A stretch of 64,000 nucleotides of DNA from assembly GCA_016713865.1 (NCBI GenBank), contig JADJOG010000012.1, positions 56,339 to 120,338 of the forward strand, written 5' to 3'. Shown piece by piece: positions 1 through 9,549 of the stretch. Below the pieces are notes generated by a model, which was not told the origin of the DNA, did not search any database, and worked only from the letters and a program-made list of their open reading frames with translations. This DNA is from Flavobacteriales bacterium. Its GTDB lineage: Bacteria; Bacteroidota; Bacteroidia; Flavobacteriales_F; PHOS-HE28. Both the position numbers and the translations under genes were made by a program. Within the stretch, counting starts at the first letter, position 1. Each line of letters begins with the position of its first letter.

Positions 1-275
1 AGGAGGTTGCACGGCGCACCAAATTCAGGAAGTACTTCCCAGAGGCTGCAGTCGATGCGTTCATCGCGCAGCTCCGCAGCGAAGGAAGAGTGATTGATCG
101 TGTTCTCGTGGTCGAAAAGGTATGCCGCGACCCGGACGACGATTACCTCCTCGCGCTGGCAAAGGCTGCGAAAGCAGACGTGCTCCTCACCGGCGACGCT
201 GACCTGCTCGTGCTCGGCAAGCATGGCCGCACCCGCATCCTGAACGTGCGGGCCTTCGTGAAGGAGTATCTGTAA
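1..275 (+). CDS. PIN-domain protein, C-terminal part (PIN_3 / toxin-like family)
   Basis: Open from the window edge (in-frame codons from position 3) to a TAA at 273-275, so the N-terminus lies outside. The visible part has the late PIN-domain pattern: CRDPDDDYLLALA, then ADVLLTGDADLL with the conserved acidic pair, then ILNVRAFV near the end. This matches the family annotated as putative toxin-antitoxin toxin component, PIN family (Mg-dependent RNase fold). An in-frame GTG at 90 exists but would remove conserved sequence, so it is not taken as the start. A partner antitoxin, if any, would lie upstream of the window. The family call is fairly sure; the toxin role is inference. Confidence 0.7.
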   Translation, partial: EVARRTKFRKYFPEAAVDAFIAQLRSEGRVIDRVLVVEKVCRDPDDDYLLALAKAAKADVLLTGDADLLVLGKHGRTRILNVRAFVKEYL

Positions 276-349
276 GCACGGCTAAGGGACGCTGGCTTGC
301 CTGACTTAGGTAGGGTCGCTGAGAATGGCAGACCGCTGCGCAGGTATTG

Positions 350-390
350 GGACACCCTGCGCCGGTATAGGTTTGGAACGGACACCCTGC
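350..390. repeat. Two 11-bp direct repeats, possible mobile-element end
   Basis: GGACACCCTGC occurs at 350-360 and again at 380-390, exactly 30 bp apart, with GGTAT near both copies (343-347 and 364-368). Repeated short motifs near one end are typical of some insertion sequence termini (IS21-like). No transposase is present in the window, so this is at most a remnant. The remaining bases of 276-433 show no gene. Confidence 0.3.
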
Positions 391-433
391 AATAGTCTAG
401 ACTGTCTGAAAACCCTTCGATGGTCTAACTGGC

Positions 434-1930
434 TCAACGCCCGAGGCTGGATGCAATCTTCTCTAAAAAATCGATGATTTCTTTCCCACTGGCCGCGAAC
501 TGAGCTTTCATCTCATCTGGCTCGGACTGACATTTGGCCTTAACTGAGGCCAATAGCTTCGCTTTGGCCTCTCGCCGCAGCACTTTGTCATCTATAGCCA
601 ACGTAGCGTCCACCTTATCTGTGAACGCCGCTGGATAGTATCGCTCGAAGTCATGCTGAAGGAGCTGAATGAACTGTTCTTTGTTCCAGTCGCTGGCGGC
701 ATAGACAAAGCGCATTTCTTCAATAACCTTCTTCTCAGCATCACCCGCATCGACTATTACCCATGCCTTGTTCTTATAGGTGGGCGTAAGATGGAGGTAC
801 ACGAAGAGTCGATTGAACTCTTCAAATTTTGGAGACACCTGTGAGAGGGATCTAGCTGAAAAGGTGCGGATCCTACCATTGAGTGTCGGGCAGAACCATG
901 GTATCAGGAACTCGCGCACTATTTCTTCTGCTGATGATTCCTCGAAGAATATCCAACCGTCCCAGAGATCTGCATCAAACAAATCATAACCAAGGTCACT
1001 CAGGACTTTTCGTCTTTGTACTTCGGTTTCACAGAGTTCAACTGTGGATGTGAAAAGCCTTGGACTTGTGTCAGCGCTTGGCAACTCCGTCTTCACGTAA
1101 AACACCTTCGCATCAGGAGCAGCTCCCAAGTGCCGTAGGACAATATTCGAGTGCGTTGAAATGATGAACTGATTGGTGGTTGATGATTGCACGATTAGCG
1201 AAAGCAACGCCTTCAGTGCTTTAGGATGCAAGTCATTCTCAAGCTCCTCAATAACGAATATCTTGTCCTCTGCCATGACCAAGTCGACAATCAGTCCGAG
1301 TGCATTTACCACTCCCTCTCCCATGGAGGGAATTGGGATGACCTTATTCCCATCGGCATACATGCCCGCGATCTTGCCATTGCCACTTACGACGGTGCCA
1401 ACCTCAAAACCCAGCACCTCCAAACAACTAGATGCATACGACTTGTACTTGGAGTACTGCGGCGCATTCAATCGATCAATCTTTGAAAAGAGGAAGCTGT
1501 GGTTACCATAGATTGAGGAAGCATGCTCCTCTGAAATAACATTGGAGAACTTGGCGACCTTTCGATTGGCTAAGTAGGGATAAATGATGTTCAAAGGTTC
1601 CGAGGAACTGAAGCCACTGAAGCTGCTCATCGAATCTCCAGCAGCGCTGGAGGTCAACGAACCATTAAGGGACCGAGAGAATCTTGTAAGAGGATTCTTA
1701 GTGCGGATCGGCGCTGGTGTAGTGCTAATGTCTATTCGCCCATCCCGCTCGCCAAGGCGAGTGTCAGTGCCCTCAAGGACGTCGTGTTGTAAAGTCAGAA
1801 TGCTCCTCAATACCGTCGATTTGCCAGAGTTGTTCTCGCCAACAAAGAGGTTTATGGATTTAGAGAATTGAAGTGCCTCCAGCTTTGCAAAGCTGCGGAC
1901 GTTCGTGAGGCTGAGGGTAAGGATTTTCAT
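434..1930 (-). CDS. AAA/ABC-type ATPase, OLD/RecF-like, with TOPRIM-like C-terminus
   Basis: About 498 residues from the ATG at 1930; a TTG 21 nt further upstream would add seven residues unlike the family. It begins with the SMC/RecF-type strand and the P-loop GENNSGKST near residue 32. An ABC-like segment (SMGEGVVNALGL) is followed by Walker B FVIEELENDLHP and the switch ISTHS. The C-terminal third has EESSAEEIV and VIVDAGD, spaced like the metal-binding acids of a TOPRIM nuclease, as in OLD-family proteins. Such proteins often act in phage defence or DNA repair. Base composition is clearly richer in A+T than the downstream genes, which suggests horizontal acquisition. No partner such as a GajB-type helicase is adjacent. 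Confidence 0.75.
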   Translation of the reverse strand: MKILTLSLTNVRSFAKLEALQFSKSINLFVGENNSGKSTVLRSILTLQHDVLEGTDTRLGERDGRIDISTTPAPIRTKNPLTRFSRSLNGSLTSSAAGDSMSSFSGFSSSEPLNIIYPYLANRKVAKFSNVISEEHASSIYGNHSFLFSKIDRLNAPQYSKYKSYASSCLEVLGFEVGTVVSGNGKIAGMYADGNKVIPIPSMGEGVVNALGLIVDLVMAEDKIFVIEELENDLHPKALKALLSLIVQSSTTNQFIISTHSNIVLRHLGAAPDAKVFYVKTELPSADTSPRLFTSTVELCETEVQRRKVLSDLGYDLFDADLWDGWIFFEESSAEEIVREFLIPWFCPTLNGRIRTFSARSLSQVSPKFEEFNRLFVYLHLTPTYKNKAWVIVDAGDAEKKVIEEMRFVYAASDWNKEQFIQLLQHDFERYYPAAFTDKVDATLAIDDKVLRREAKAKLLASVKAKCQSEPDEMKAQFAASGKEIIDFLEKIASSLGR

Positions 1931-2024
1931 CCGTGCTAAGTCACAATACAAGTGCTATGGCCAAACAGATTACCACCTTCGTGAACTTCCGCGGGTATGA
2001 TTCCCAATTGGCCGAAGAGTCTCA

Positions 2025-4682
2025 TCACCCCACCAACTCCTTGTTCCGATTCGGGATATCCTCCTTGCTGAAGGCCACCTTCTCATCCTCCTCCTTCAGC
2101 TTCAGCACCAGGGCGAGCGCATCGGGCACCACATCGCTGCACAGTGTGAGGAAGCTGCCGGGCGTGGCCGTTGAGATGGCGTGCCGGATGGCTTCTTCCT
2201 CTTCTTGACGACGTGTACTTCTTGTTGGGGTCCACCTCCGGTGATGCCCTTCACCATGAGCGCGATGATTTCGTCGTCGGTCTTGCCGCGCAGGTTGCGG
2301 TCCTGGCGGATGACGATCCGTCGAACATCTGCGCGCTGAGGCGGCCGAGGTTCACGGTGTCCTCGTCGCGGCGGTCGCCCACGCCGGCGATCACGCCCAC
2401 CTTTGGGACTGTCCGGGATTTTGCTGAGGAACTTGCCCAGCGCCTCGAAGCCGTGCGGGTTGTGGGCGTAATCCACCACCACTTGGAAATTCTTGAACTG
2501 GAAAAGATTCAGGCGGCCCGGCGTCTGCGCGGCGCCCGGCACGAAAGTCATGAGCGCCTCGCGCAGCTCTTCCACCTTCACGCCTTGTACATAGCAGCGA
2601 GCACGGCGGGCAGCACGTTCTGATGTTGAAGACCGCCTTGCCGCCGTAGGTGATCGGGATGTTCACGGCCTTTCGATGCGCAACTTCCATTCGCCTTGCT
2701 GATGGTAACGAAGCCGTTCTCGCAGATCGCCGCGAGGCCACCGAGCTTGCAGTGCTGACGGATCAAGCGGTTGTTCTCGTCGAGGCTGAAGAGCGCGATC
2801 TTGCAGTCGCACTGCTTGCGCATGGCCATCACCAATTCGTCGTCGGCGTTGAGGATGGCGTAGCCCTCGCGGCGCACGCTGCGCGGCACGGTGCTCTTCA
2901 CCTGCGCGAGATCCTCCAGCGTGTGGATGTCCTTCAAGCCCAAGTGATCCGCCGCCACGTTGGTGACCACGGCCACATCGCAATGCTCGAAGCCGAGGCC
3001 GCTGCGCACGAGGCCACCGCGTGCCGTTTCCAGCACGGCCATGTCCACCACGGGCTCCTTCAGCACGAATTGCGCGCTGGCCGGGCCGGTGCAATCGCCC
3101 TTCATCAGCAGGCGGTTCTGGATGTACACGCCGTCGCTGCACGTCATGCCCACCTTGTAGCCCACGTTGCGCATGATGTGCGCGGTGATGCGCGTGGTGG
3201 TGGTCTTGCCGTTGGTTCCGGTGACGGCGATGATGGGGATGCGGCTGGGCGTGCCCGGCGGGAAGAGCATGTCAACCACGGGTTCAGCGACGTTCTTGCC
3301 GATGCCGCCGGTGGATCGAGGTGCATGCGGAAGCCCGGCGCGGCGTTCACTTCCAGCACGGCGCCGCCACTTTCGTTCAGGGGATGCTGATGTCGTCGGT
3401 CATCACATCGATGCCGCAGATGTCGAGGTCGATGATGCGGCTGATGCGCTCGGCGAGGAAGACGTTAAAGGGATGCACCACTTCGGTGACATCGTCGGCC
3501 GTGCCGCCGGTGCTGAGGTTGGCGGTGGCTTTCAGGTAGATCACTTCATCCTTCTTCGGAATGCTGTCGGGCGTGAGGCCTTTAATCCGAGCAGCTTCAG
3601 CGTGTGGTCGTCGATGTCGATGCGCGTGAGCACGTTCTCGTGTCCGGAACCGCGACGCGGGTCCTTGTTCACTTCTTCGGCAAGTTGCGCGATGGTGTGC
3701 GCGTGCCGTCGCCCACAACACAGGCAGGAGTGCGTTTGGCCGCCGCGACGAAACGGTGGTTGATCACCAGCAGGCGGTGATCCAAGCCGGTGATGTAGCG
3801 CTCCACGATCACGCTGCGGCTGATCTCCTTCGCCTTGGCCAGCGCGGGTACTGCTTCCTCCCAAGTCTTGATCCCGATGGTAGCGCCACGCCCGTGGTTG
3901 CCGCCGATGGGCTTGATAACGCAAGGGTAGCCGACCACATCGAGCGCGTCCTTCAAGCCTTCTTCACTGCGCACCACGCGGCCCTTGGGCACGGTGATCT
4001 CGTAGCTCTCGAGCAGTTGCTTGGTTTCCTCCTTGTCGCACGCGATCTCCACGCCGATGTTGCTGGTCTTGCTGGTGATGGTGGCGCGGATGCGTTTCTG
4101 ATGCACGCCGTGGCCGAGCTGCACGAGGCTCTGGCCATTCAAGCGGAGATAGGGGATGCCGCGCGATACAGCCTCTTGCACGATGCTACCGGTGCTCGGC
4201 CCGAGGCGACTCTCTTCACGGATCTCGCGCATCTTCTGGATATCGTCGGCGAGGTCGTAAGGCGTGCCGTCGATGAGGGCTTGCGCGATGCGCACGGCGG
4301 CCTTCGCGGCGAACATGCCCACGGGCTCTTCGATGTAGCTGAAGACCACGTTGTACACGCCTTCGTCGCGCGTGCTGCGCGTGCGGCCGAAGCCGGTCTC
4401 CATGCCCGCAAGCGTCTGGATCTCGAGCGCGATGTGCTCGATCACGTGGCCCATCCAGGTGCCGCGCTTCACCCGCATCCAGAAACCGCCCTCGTGGTCC
4501 TCGCTGCAGCGGTGGCTCTGCATGCTGGGCAGCAGCGCGGTGATGCGATCATAGAATCCGGGATCTTATCGGTGGGGCCGCTGCTCCAGGCCCTCGATAT
4601 CGAGGCGCATGACAATGAGCTTGTGGCGGCGTACGGACCAGCTGTTGGGGCCACGCATGGCCTTGAGTTCGAGGATGCGCAT
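2025..4682 (-). CDS. cphA: Cyanophycin synthetase, frame broken at a dozen or more sites as read
   Basis: Spliced across frames, this is a full-length cyanophycin synthetase of about 885 residues. It polymerises Asp and Arg into cyanophycin using ATP. The start ATG at 4682 gives MRILELKAMRGPNSWSVRRH. Then come the N-terminal motif GTWMGHVIEHIALE, an ATP-grasp segment (KPIGGNHGRGATIGI), and the Mur-ligase-like domain with P-loop VTGTNGKTTTTR and DYAHNPHGFEAL. The true end is a TGA at 2025-2027 after SKEDIPNRNKELVG. Frame breaks lie near 4588, 4569, 3700, 3585, 3380, 3312, 2697, 2676, 2635, 2595, 2403, 2323, 2240 and 2212, many at short homopolymers (for example CCCC near 4588). Amino-acid conservation between breaks is high. 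It is divergent from the cyanophycinase gene at 4898. Confidence 0.85.
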
Positions 4683-4861
4683 CAGGGGATGGTTGAGGCG
4701 TTGCGAGTTGGCTGTTAGGGTCGAAGCCGGTCACTGCGAACGAAGTGAAGCAGGCCCGGCGGTCGATTGGAGCAATGTCTTGGCGGTGAACCGGACCAAT
4801 ATAGCGAGGTGGGTTGTTCATACTTCGGCAACATGGAGTTCACGGATTCCGGAGAGGCATC

Positions 4862-4868
4862 TACTTTG
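4862..4868 (+). promoter_or_regulatory. Candidate -7 box (TACTTTG) for cyanophycinase
   Basis: TACTTTG lies 29 nt before the cphB ATG, in the 215-bp space between the divergent cph genes (4683-4897). It resembles the Bacteroidota TAnnTTTG box with one base fewer in the spacer. The same 7-mer form precedes the lysyl oxidase gene on the minus strand near 39572. Confidence 0.35.
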
Positions 4869-4897
4869 GCCGCCGGGGGCGGGGGGAACCGAACTGC

Positions 4898-5767
4898 ATG
4901 ACACCCAAAGGCAAGCTCGTCGCCATCGGCGGTAACGAGGACAAGGGCAAAGAGCCGGAAGGCGGCCACAACACCAAGGTCTTCACGCACAACTTCATCG
5001 AAGAGGGCATTCTCAAGCGCGTGGTGGACGAGATGGGCGGCACTAGCGCGCGCATCGCCGTCATCACCAGTGCCAGCAGCATTCCAGAGGAAGTGGCCGA
5101 GAACTACATCGGAGCCTTCGGCAAGTTGGGGGTGAAGGACCTCGACATCCTAGACATCCGCGACCGCAGCCAGGTGCGCCCCGAGATGATCAAGCGACTG
5201 GCGAAGTGCGATGGCGTGATGATGAGCGGCGGCAATCAGCTGCGGCTTACGACCATCTTCGGCGGCACGGCCTTTCTGCAATTGATGAAGCGCCGCTACG
5301 AGCAGGAGGAAGGCTTCGTGATCGCGGGCACCAGCGCAGGCGCCATGTGCATGAGCAGCACCATGATCTACCAAGGGCACAGCGCTTCGGGCCTGATCAA
5401 GGGCGGCGTAAAGCTCACCACCGGCGCATCGCTCATCCAGGATGTGATCATCGACAGTCACTTCGTTGAGCGCGGACGATTTAGCCGTCTCACCCAAGCC
5501 GTGGCTGGCAACCCTGCGGCCATCGGCATCGGTCTTGGCGAAGACACCGGCGTGGTGATCACCGACGCCGACATGTTGGAGACCATCGGTAGCGGACAGG
5601 TCATGATCTTCGATGGACACGACATCAGCTACAGCGACTACGCCGATGTGGAGGAAGGCGAGCCCTTCAGCATCGAAGGCATGAAGGTGCACATCATCTC
5701 CCACGGGCATAGCTACAGCGTGGCGCAGAAGCAGTTCAGCGCGGTAAGGGTGCCGGTGAAGGGGTAG
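4898..5767 (+). CDS. cphB: Cyanophycinase (peptidase S51 family)
   Basis: 289 residues from the ATG at 4898. The frame is open further upstream to 4814, but conserved sequence begins at MTPKGKLVAIGG. Cyanophycinase is an exopeptidase that releases beta-Asp-Arg dipeptides from cyanophycin. The nucleophile serine motif GTSAGAMCMS is clear near residue 150, preceded by VMMSGGNQLRL, and a conserved DSHFVERGRFSR segment follows. Length is normal for the family and the frame is intact, unlike its divergent partner cphA. Together they make a nitrogen, carbon and energy storage module; the dipeptide would still need an isoaspartyl dipeptidase, not seen here. Confidence 0.93.
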   Translation: MTPKGKLVAIGGNEDKGKEPEGGHNTKVFTHNFIEEGILKRVVDEMGGTSARIAVITSASSIPEEVAENYIGAFGKLGVKDLDILDIRDRSQVRPEMIKRLAKCDGVMMSGGNQLRLTTIFGGTAFLQLMKRRYEQEEGFVIAGTSAGAMCMSSTMIYQGHSASGLIKGGVKLTTGASLIQDVIIDSHFVERGRFSRLTQAVAGNPAAIGIGLGEDTGVVITDADMLETIGSGQVMIFDGHDISYSDYADVEEGEPFSIEGMKVHIISHGHSYSVAQKQFSAVRVPVKG

Positions 5768-5882
5768 GGGAAGAAAGCTGATTCCCGTTATCGAAGCGGA
5801 TTAGCGGCAGTCGATACTCCGGCGCGCGTGCGCTTTGTTTCGTTGGTGAGCACTCGACAACTGCCGCCACTAAGTCGCATGC

Positions 5883-6863
5883 TCAACTTCCGTGCTTGGC
5901 ATTGCCGAGCACGCTGGCCAATTCCCACGCGATGCGCTTCTGTTGCGTGGCCTTGCGCTCCGGGCAGTCTGCCACCCCGCATACCGCGCATGAGCTGGGA
6001 ATGCAGGGGTCCATGTGGATGAAGAGCTCCACGCGGCGATCGCCTTCCTCGTTCACCAGTTTCTCGATGGCCGCGATCTCGTCGTGCGCGCGCTCCAAGC
6101 TGTAGTACCAGGGCAAGGTCACGTGGCAATCGATATGCAGCGTGCGACCGAACTGGATCACGCGGAAGTTGTGGATATCGACCCACTGCGGGCGACGATG
6201 CTTCTCCAAGAGCGCCACCACCGATGCCGCAGCCTCCATGTCCGTTTCGTCCATGATGCCGGCAACCGCGCGCCGCACCACTAGCGCGCCCTGCACAAGG
6301 ATGAAGAGACCAAAGCCGATGGCGAAGAGGCTGTCGAGCCATTGAATGCCGGTGAGCGCGATGGCTACCAGGCCGATGAGCATGGCGAGGGTGCTCCATG
6401 CATCGCCGAGCAGGTGCGCGCCGCTCGCTTCCATGGTGATGCTGCGCTGCTTGCGACCCCGCCGTTGCAGCGCGAGTCCCATCAGCAGATTCAATGCGCC
6501 AGCGACCGTGGTGAGCGCGATGCCGATGCCCAGCTCATGCACTTCATTCCCATGGATGAGCGCTTGTGTGGCCCGCGCCACGATCACCACGCTGGCGATC
6601 ACGATCAGTGCGCCTTCTATCCCCGCGCTGATGAATTCGACCTTGCCGTGGCCGTAAGGATGCTCGCGGTCCCGCGGCTTCGCAGCGAGGATCAATGCGT
6701 ACAGCGCGAATCCGCCGGCCACCACGTTCACGATGCTCTCCGTGGCATCGCTCAGCACCGCATTGCTATGCGTGAACCACCACGCCAGGAACTTGATGCC
6801 CATGAGCACCAAGCCTGTAACGAGAACGATGGCCTGCAGGCGGATGTCGGCGCGCTCGTTCAT
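5883..6863 (-). CDS. Cation diffusion facilitator family transporter
   Basis: 326 residues with about six membrane helices and the CDF metal-site signatures SDATESIVNV (first half) and HLLGDAWST (helix V). A cytosolic C-terminal domain (residues 210-290) follows. The tail carries four cysteines (CIPSSCAVCGVADC) and may bind metal. CDF proteins export Zn2+, Co2+, Fe2+ or Mn2+ in exchange for protons. The gene starts 28 nt after the stop of the copper-type ATPase and probably shares its transcript, so the pair may be a metal-homeostasis operon. The exact metal cannot be read from the sequence. Confidence 0.85.
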   Translation of the reverse strand: MNERADIRLQAIVLVTGLVLMGIKFLAWWFTHSNAVLSDATESIVNVVAGGFALYALILAAKPRDREHPYGHGKVEFISAGIEGALIVIASVVIVARATQALIHGNEVHELGIGIALTTVAGALNLLMGLALQRRGRKQRSITMEASGAHLLGDAWSTLAMLIGLVAIALTGIQWLDSLFAIGFGLFILVQGALVVRRAVAGIMDETDMEAAASVVALLEKHRRPQWVDIHNFRVIQFGRTLHIDCHVTLPWYYSLERAHDEIAAIEKLVNEEGDRRVELFIHMDPCIPSSCAVCGVADCPERKATQQKRIAWELASVLGNAKHGS

Positions 6864-6891
6864 GGGTGCGCGAAGGTCGGGAGCGGATGGC

Positions 6892-9312
6892 TCAGCGTGG
6901 ATTGCGCGATGCTAAAGCCGTGGCCACCGTCACGAAACCCACCACGCTCACGCTGCTCAAAGGCATCAGGATCGCAGCGATCAATGGGGTGAGGTGCCCG
7001 CTCACCGCGAACGAGACGCCCACCACGTTGTAGCAGAGCGATATGGCCAAACTGCCGATCACGATGCGTCGCGCGCGGCGGGCCATACGCAGGAAATGCG
7101 GAAGCTGCGCCACGGAGTTCGCATCCATGATGGCGTCGCTGGCAGGGGTGAGGGCGGCGCTGGTCTCGGTAACGGTGATGCCCACGTCGCTCTGCGCCAA
7201 TGCGCCAGCGTCGTTCAAGCCATCGCCCACCATGAGCACGCGATGATGCTGCGCTTGCTGCTCGCGCACCACTTCGGCCTTGTCGGTGGGGGAGCAGTTC
7301 ACGCGGACATCGCTGCCCTCGAAGGCCCGTGCCAGTGCGGGGTCCACTTGCGCATCGCCGGTGAGCAGGCTGGTGCGCAGCTTCTGACGCAGTTCACCAA
7401 CAGCCTCGGCGATGCCATCGCGCGTGCGCTTGCGGATGATGAAATGCCTGCGATGCAGCCCGTCGATGGTGACATGCACATGCGAATCGCCATGCGCACG
7501 CTTGCCCTCCGAAGCACCACAGAATACCGCCGAACCAATCCGCACCGCGTGCCGATCCACTGTGCCATGGATGCCTTGGCCTGCGATCTCGTGGACATCG
7601 ATCACGGCATTTCCAGTATGGTCAACCCGGAGGGATGACGCTACTGTTCCATGGCCAGTGGCTAATACGGCGCTCAATGGGTGCGTGCTGTTCCGCGCCA
7701 ATGCGCGCACCATCAGTACTTCTTCCGTTGAAAGGGCTGGCCCGTTCCATTCTACCTCATGCGCCTCGCGTGCGGTGAGCGTGCCGGTCTTGTCCAGGAT
7801 CACGGTATCCACGTGCGCCATGCGCTCCACCACGTCGGAATCGAGGAGGAAAAGCCCGCGCTTGCCCATGAGCCTAATGGTGTGCACGTAAGCGATGGGC
7901 ATGCTCAAAGCCAGCGCGCAGGGGCAGGCCACGATCAGTACGGCCGTGACCACCGGCCACACTTGCGCGCTATCAGCGCCCCACCAGTAAAGTCCAGCGG
8001 CTACGGAGATGAGCAGCACCGCCACCGTGAAGCGCCGTGCGACGCCATCGATCAAGCGTGGCATGGCCGGACGTTCATGCCCTCCGCTCTGCTCGGCCCA
8101 GAGCTGCTTCAAGCGGCTCTCGCCGAAACTGCGCACCACTTCAAGCTCGATGGCCGCGCCACGTTGCCTTCCGCCAGCGCGGATGGTCTCGCCCACGTTT
8201 TTCCGCAAGGGGAGGGGCTCGCCGGTGATGAAGCTGTTATCGATGTGCGCGGTGCCGTTGCGCAGGATGGCATCCACGGGGACGATCTCCTGGTCGCGCA
8301 CCACGATGGTATCGCCGGGGCGCAGGTCGTTCACCTTCACGGGTTCTTCGCCCTGCTGATTCTTGCGCAGCACCACCAGCGGAAGGAAATCCTCCAAAGC
8401 GCGATCGAAGCGCAATGCGCGATAGGTGTAGGCCTGGTACCAGCGACCGATGAGCAGAAAGAAGAGCAGGCCCGCAAGCGAATCGAAGTAGCCGGGGCCG
8501 TAGCCGCTGATCACTTCCCACAAGCTGCGCGTCCACAGCGCCACGATGCCGAGGGCGATGGGCTGATCAATGTTGATGGTGCGGCTGCGGATGCCCGCCC
8601 ACGCGCTGCGGAAGAAATCGGTGCTGAGGAAGAAGACGACCGGGAAGGAGAAGAGGATGGTGAGCCATTGGAAGCCGGTCTTCAGGCCTACTTCAGTGTC
8701 AGCGCCCAGGTATTCCGGGAAGCTGAACATCATGGTATTGCCGAAGATGAAGCCCGCTACGCCCAAGCGGATATAGACCATGCGCGGCACCTTGTCGGTG
8801 GCGTCTTTTTTCGACGCGCTGATCTGGGGGCCGTAGCCAATCCGGCGAAGCAGCTTCACCAGCGCGCTCAAGGGCAGCTTCTCCTCGCGGAAGGTGATGC
8901 TCAATTCCTTGCTCGCGAAGGCCACGCGCGACCGGATCACGGAGGCATCCAACCGGTGCAGGTTCTCCAGCAGCCAGATACACGAGCTGCAATGCATCTG
9001 CGGGATGTGCAGCCGCACACGCGTGATGCCGCCCTCGCTGAATTCCACCAAGCGCTCGCGCACCTCAGGCAGGTCGAAGAGCTCTGTGCGCTGCTCATCG
9101 ATCGTGGCGCGCTGTTTCACGCCGGGCTTAGCGCTCAGGTCGTAATAATCGCAGAGGCCCGCTTCGTTCAGCAGGTCATAGACCACCTCGCAACCGTGGC
9201 AGCAGAAATCGTGGCCGTCGTGGGTGCGGTGCTCTTCAGCGCAGGCATCACCGCAATGGAAACAGTTGACAGCGGTCAGCTCTTGGGTCTTCACGCCTGC
9301 AAAGAGCGGCAT
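6892..9312 (-). CDS. ccoI: Heavy-metal P-type ATPase, CcoI/FixI-like (copper delivery to cbb3 oxidase)
   Basis: 806 residues. An N-terminal cysteine cluster (NCFHCGDAC ... FCCHGC, residues 16-43) is followed by a heavy-metal-associated domain with MHCSSC near residue 105. Eight helices carry the copper motif ACPCALALS near residue 462. The phosphorylation site DKTGTLT is near 504, the HP locus STHPLSAV near 545, and the hinge GDGLND near 700. The N-terminal zinc-ribbon-like domain plus the HMA domain is the layout of CcoI/FixI, which supplies copper for cytochrome cbb3 oxidase, rather than of CopA. No ccoNOP genes are in the window. A CDF transporter lies directly downstream. Confidence 0.88.
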   Translation of the reverse strand: MPLFAGVKTQELTAVNCFHCGDACAEEHRTHDGHDFCCHGCEVVYDLLNEAGLCDYYDLSAKPGVKQRATIDEQRTELFDLPEVRERLVEFSEGGITRVRLHIPQMHCSSCIWLLENLHRLDASVIRSRVAFASKELSITFREEKLPLSALVKLLRRIGYGPQISASKKDATDKVPRMVYIRLGVAGFIFGNTMMFSFPEYLGADTEVGLKTGFQWLTILFSFPVVFFLSTDFFRSAWAGIRSRTINIDQPIALGIVALWTRSLWEVISGYGPGYFDSLAGLLFFLLIGRWYQAYTYRALRFDRALEDFLPLVVLRKNQQGEEPVKVNDLRPGDTIVVRDQEIVPVDAILRNGTAHIDNSFITGEPLPLRKNVGETIRAGGRQRGAAIELEVVRSFGESRLKQLWAEQSGGHERPAMPRLIDGVARRFTVAVLLISVAAGLYWWGADSAQVWPVVTAVLIVACPCALALSMPIAYVHTIRLMGKRGLFLLDSDVVERMAHVDTVILDKTGTLTAREAHEVEWNGPALSTEEVLMVRALARNSTHPLSAVLATGHGTVASSLRVDHTGNAVIDVHEIAGQGIHGTVDRHAVRIGSAVFCGASEGKRAHGDSHVHVTIDGLHRRHFIIRKRTRDGIAEAVGELRQKLRTSLLTGDAQVDPALARAFEGSDVRVNCSPTDKAEVVREQQAQHHRVLMVGDGLNDAGALAQSDVGITVTETSAALTPASDAIMDANSVAQLPHFLRMARRARRIVIGSLAISLCYNVVGVSFAVSGHLTPLIAAILMPLSSVSVVGFVTVATALASRNPR

Positions 9313-9392
9313 TCGGCCATGTGAGCGAACTGACGGATATCAGGCCGACGACCGATAGGGGCGACTGAACGTGAAGGATAACGACGTTGGGG

Positions 9393-9406
9393 GCGCTTCG
9401 CAGCGC
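9393..9406. repeat. Small inverted repeat
   Basis: GCGCT (9393-9397) and AGCGC (9402-9406) pair around a 4-nt loop, in the spacer upstream of the ATPase gene. No T-run follows, so terminator function is doubtful. Confidence 0.3.
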
Positions 9407-9424
9407 GTGATGGATCTAAAGCGC

Positions 9425-9441
9425 AGCCGGTGACGCCGGCT
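9425..9441. repeat. Small hairpin AGCCGG/CCGGCT
   Basis: A perfect 6-bp stem with a 5-nt loop, just past the end of the 33-codon reading frame (9448-9549, minus) and 110 nt before the ATPase start. It could attenuate or process a leftward transcript. There is no U-tract. Confidence 0.3.
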
Positions 9442-9447
9442 GATGGA

Positions 9448-9549
9448 TCACATCACATTCCTGAAGGCGAAGGCCGCGAAAGCCACGAGCAGGGCGAAGA
9501 TGCCGAGCACGAGGGCCATGGGCGGGGTTCTACGGATGATGGAGTACAT
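9448..9549 (-). CDS. Possible 33-residue membrane peptide
   Basis: A short frame starts at the ATG at 9549 with MYSIIRRTPP, then has one strongly hydrophobic segment (MALVLGIFALLVAFAAFAF) and ends RNVM. It runs in the same direction as the ATPase-CDF pair and would be its first gene. Small one-helix subunits are common in cbb3/bd oxidase systems, but no family is recognised. The N-terminal basic residues followed by a helix favour a real product; the short length leaves clear doubt. Downstream hairpins at 9425 and 9393 separate it from the ATPase. Confidence 0.35.
   Translation of the reverse strand: MYSIIRRTPPMALVLGIFALLVAFAAFAFRNVM

Noticed and set aside
2025..4682. Programmed ribosomal frameshifting in cphA
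   Set aside because: There are too many breaks, in both directions and without slippery heptamers; errors or decay are simpler.
2650..4718. Long plus-strand frames (246 and 320 codons) opposite cphA
   Set aside because: They look more intact than cphA only because cphA carries indels; their products are His/Ala-rich with no motifs, while the minus strand shows cyanophycin synthetase in pieces.
7759..9324. A 521-codon open frame on the plus strand, opposite the P-type ATPase
   Set aside because: It is the antisense of a gene with all P-type ATPase motifs, has His/Ala-rich low-complexity sequence and no family features. High GC content makes such antisense frames common here.
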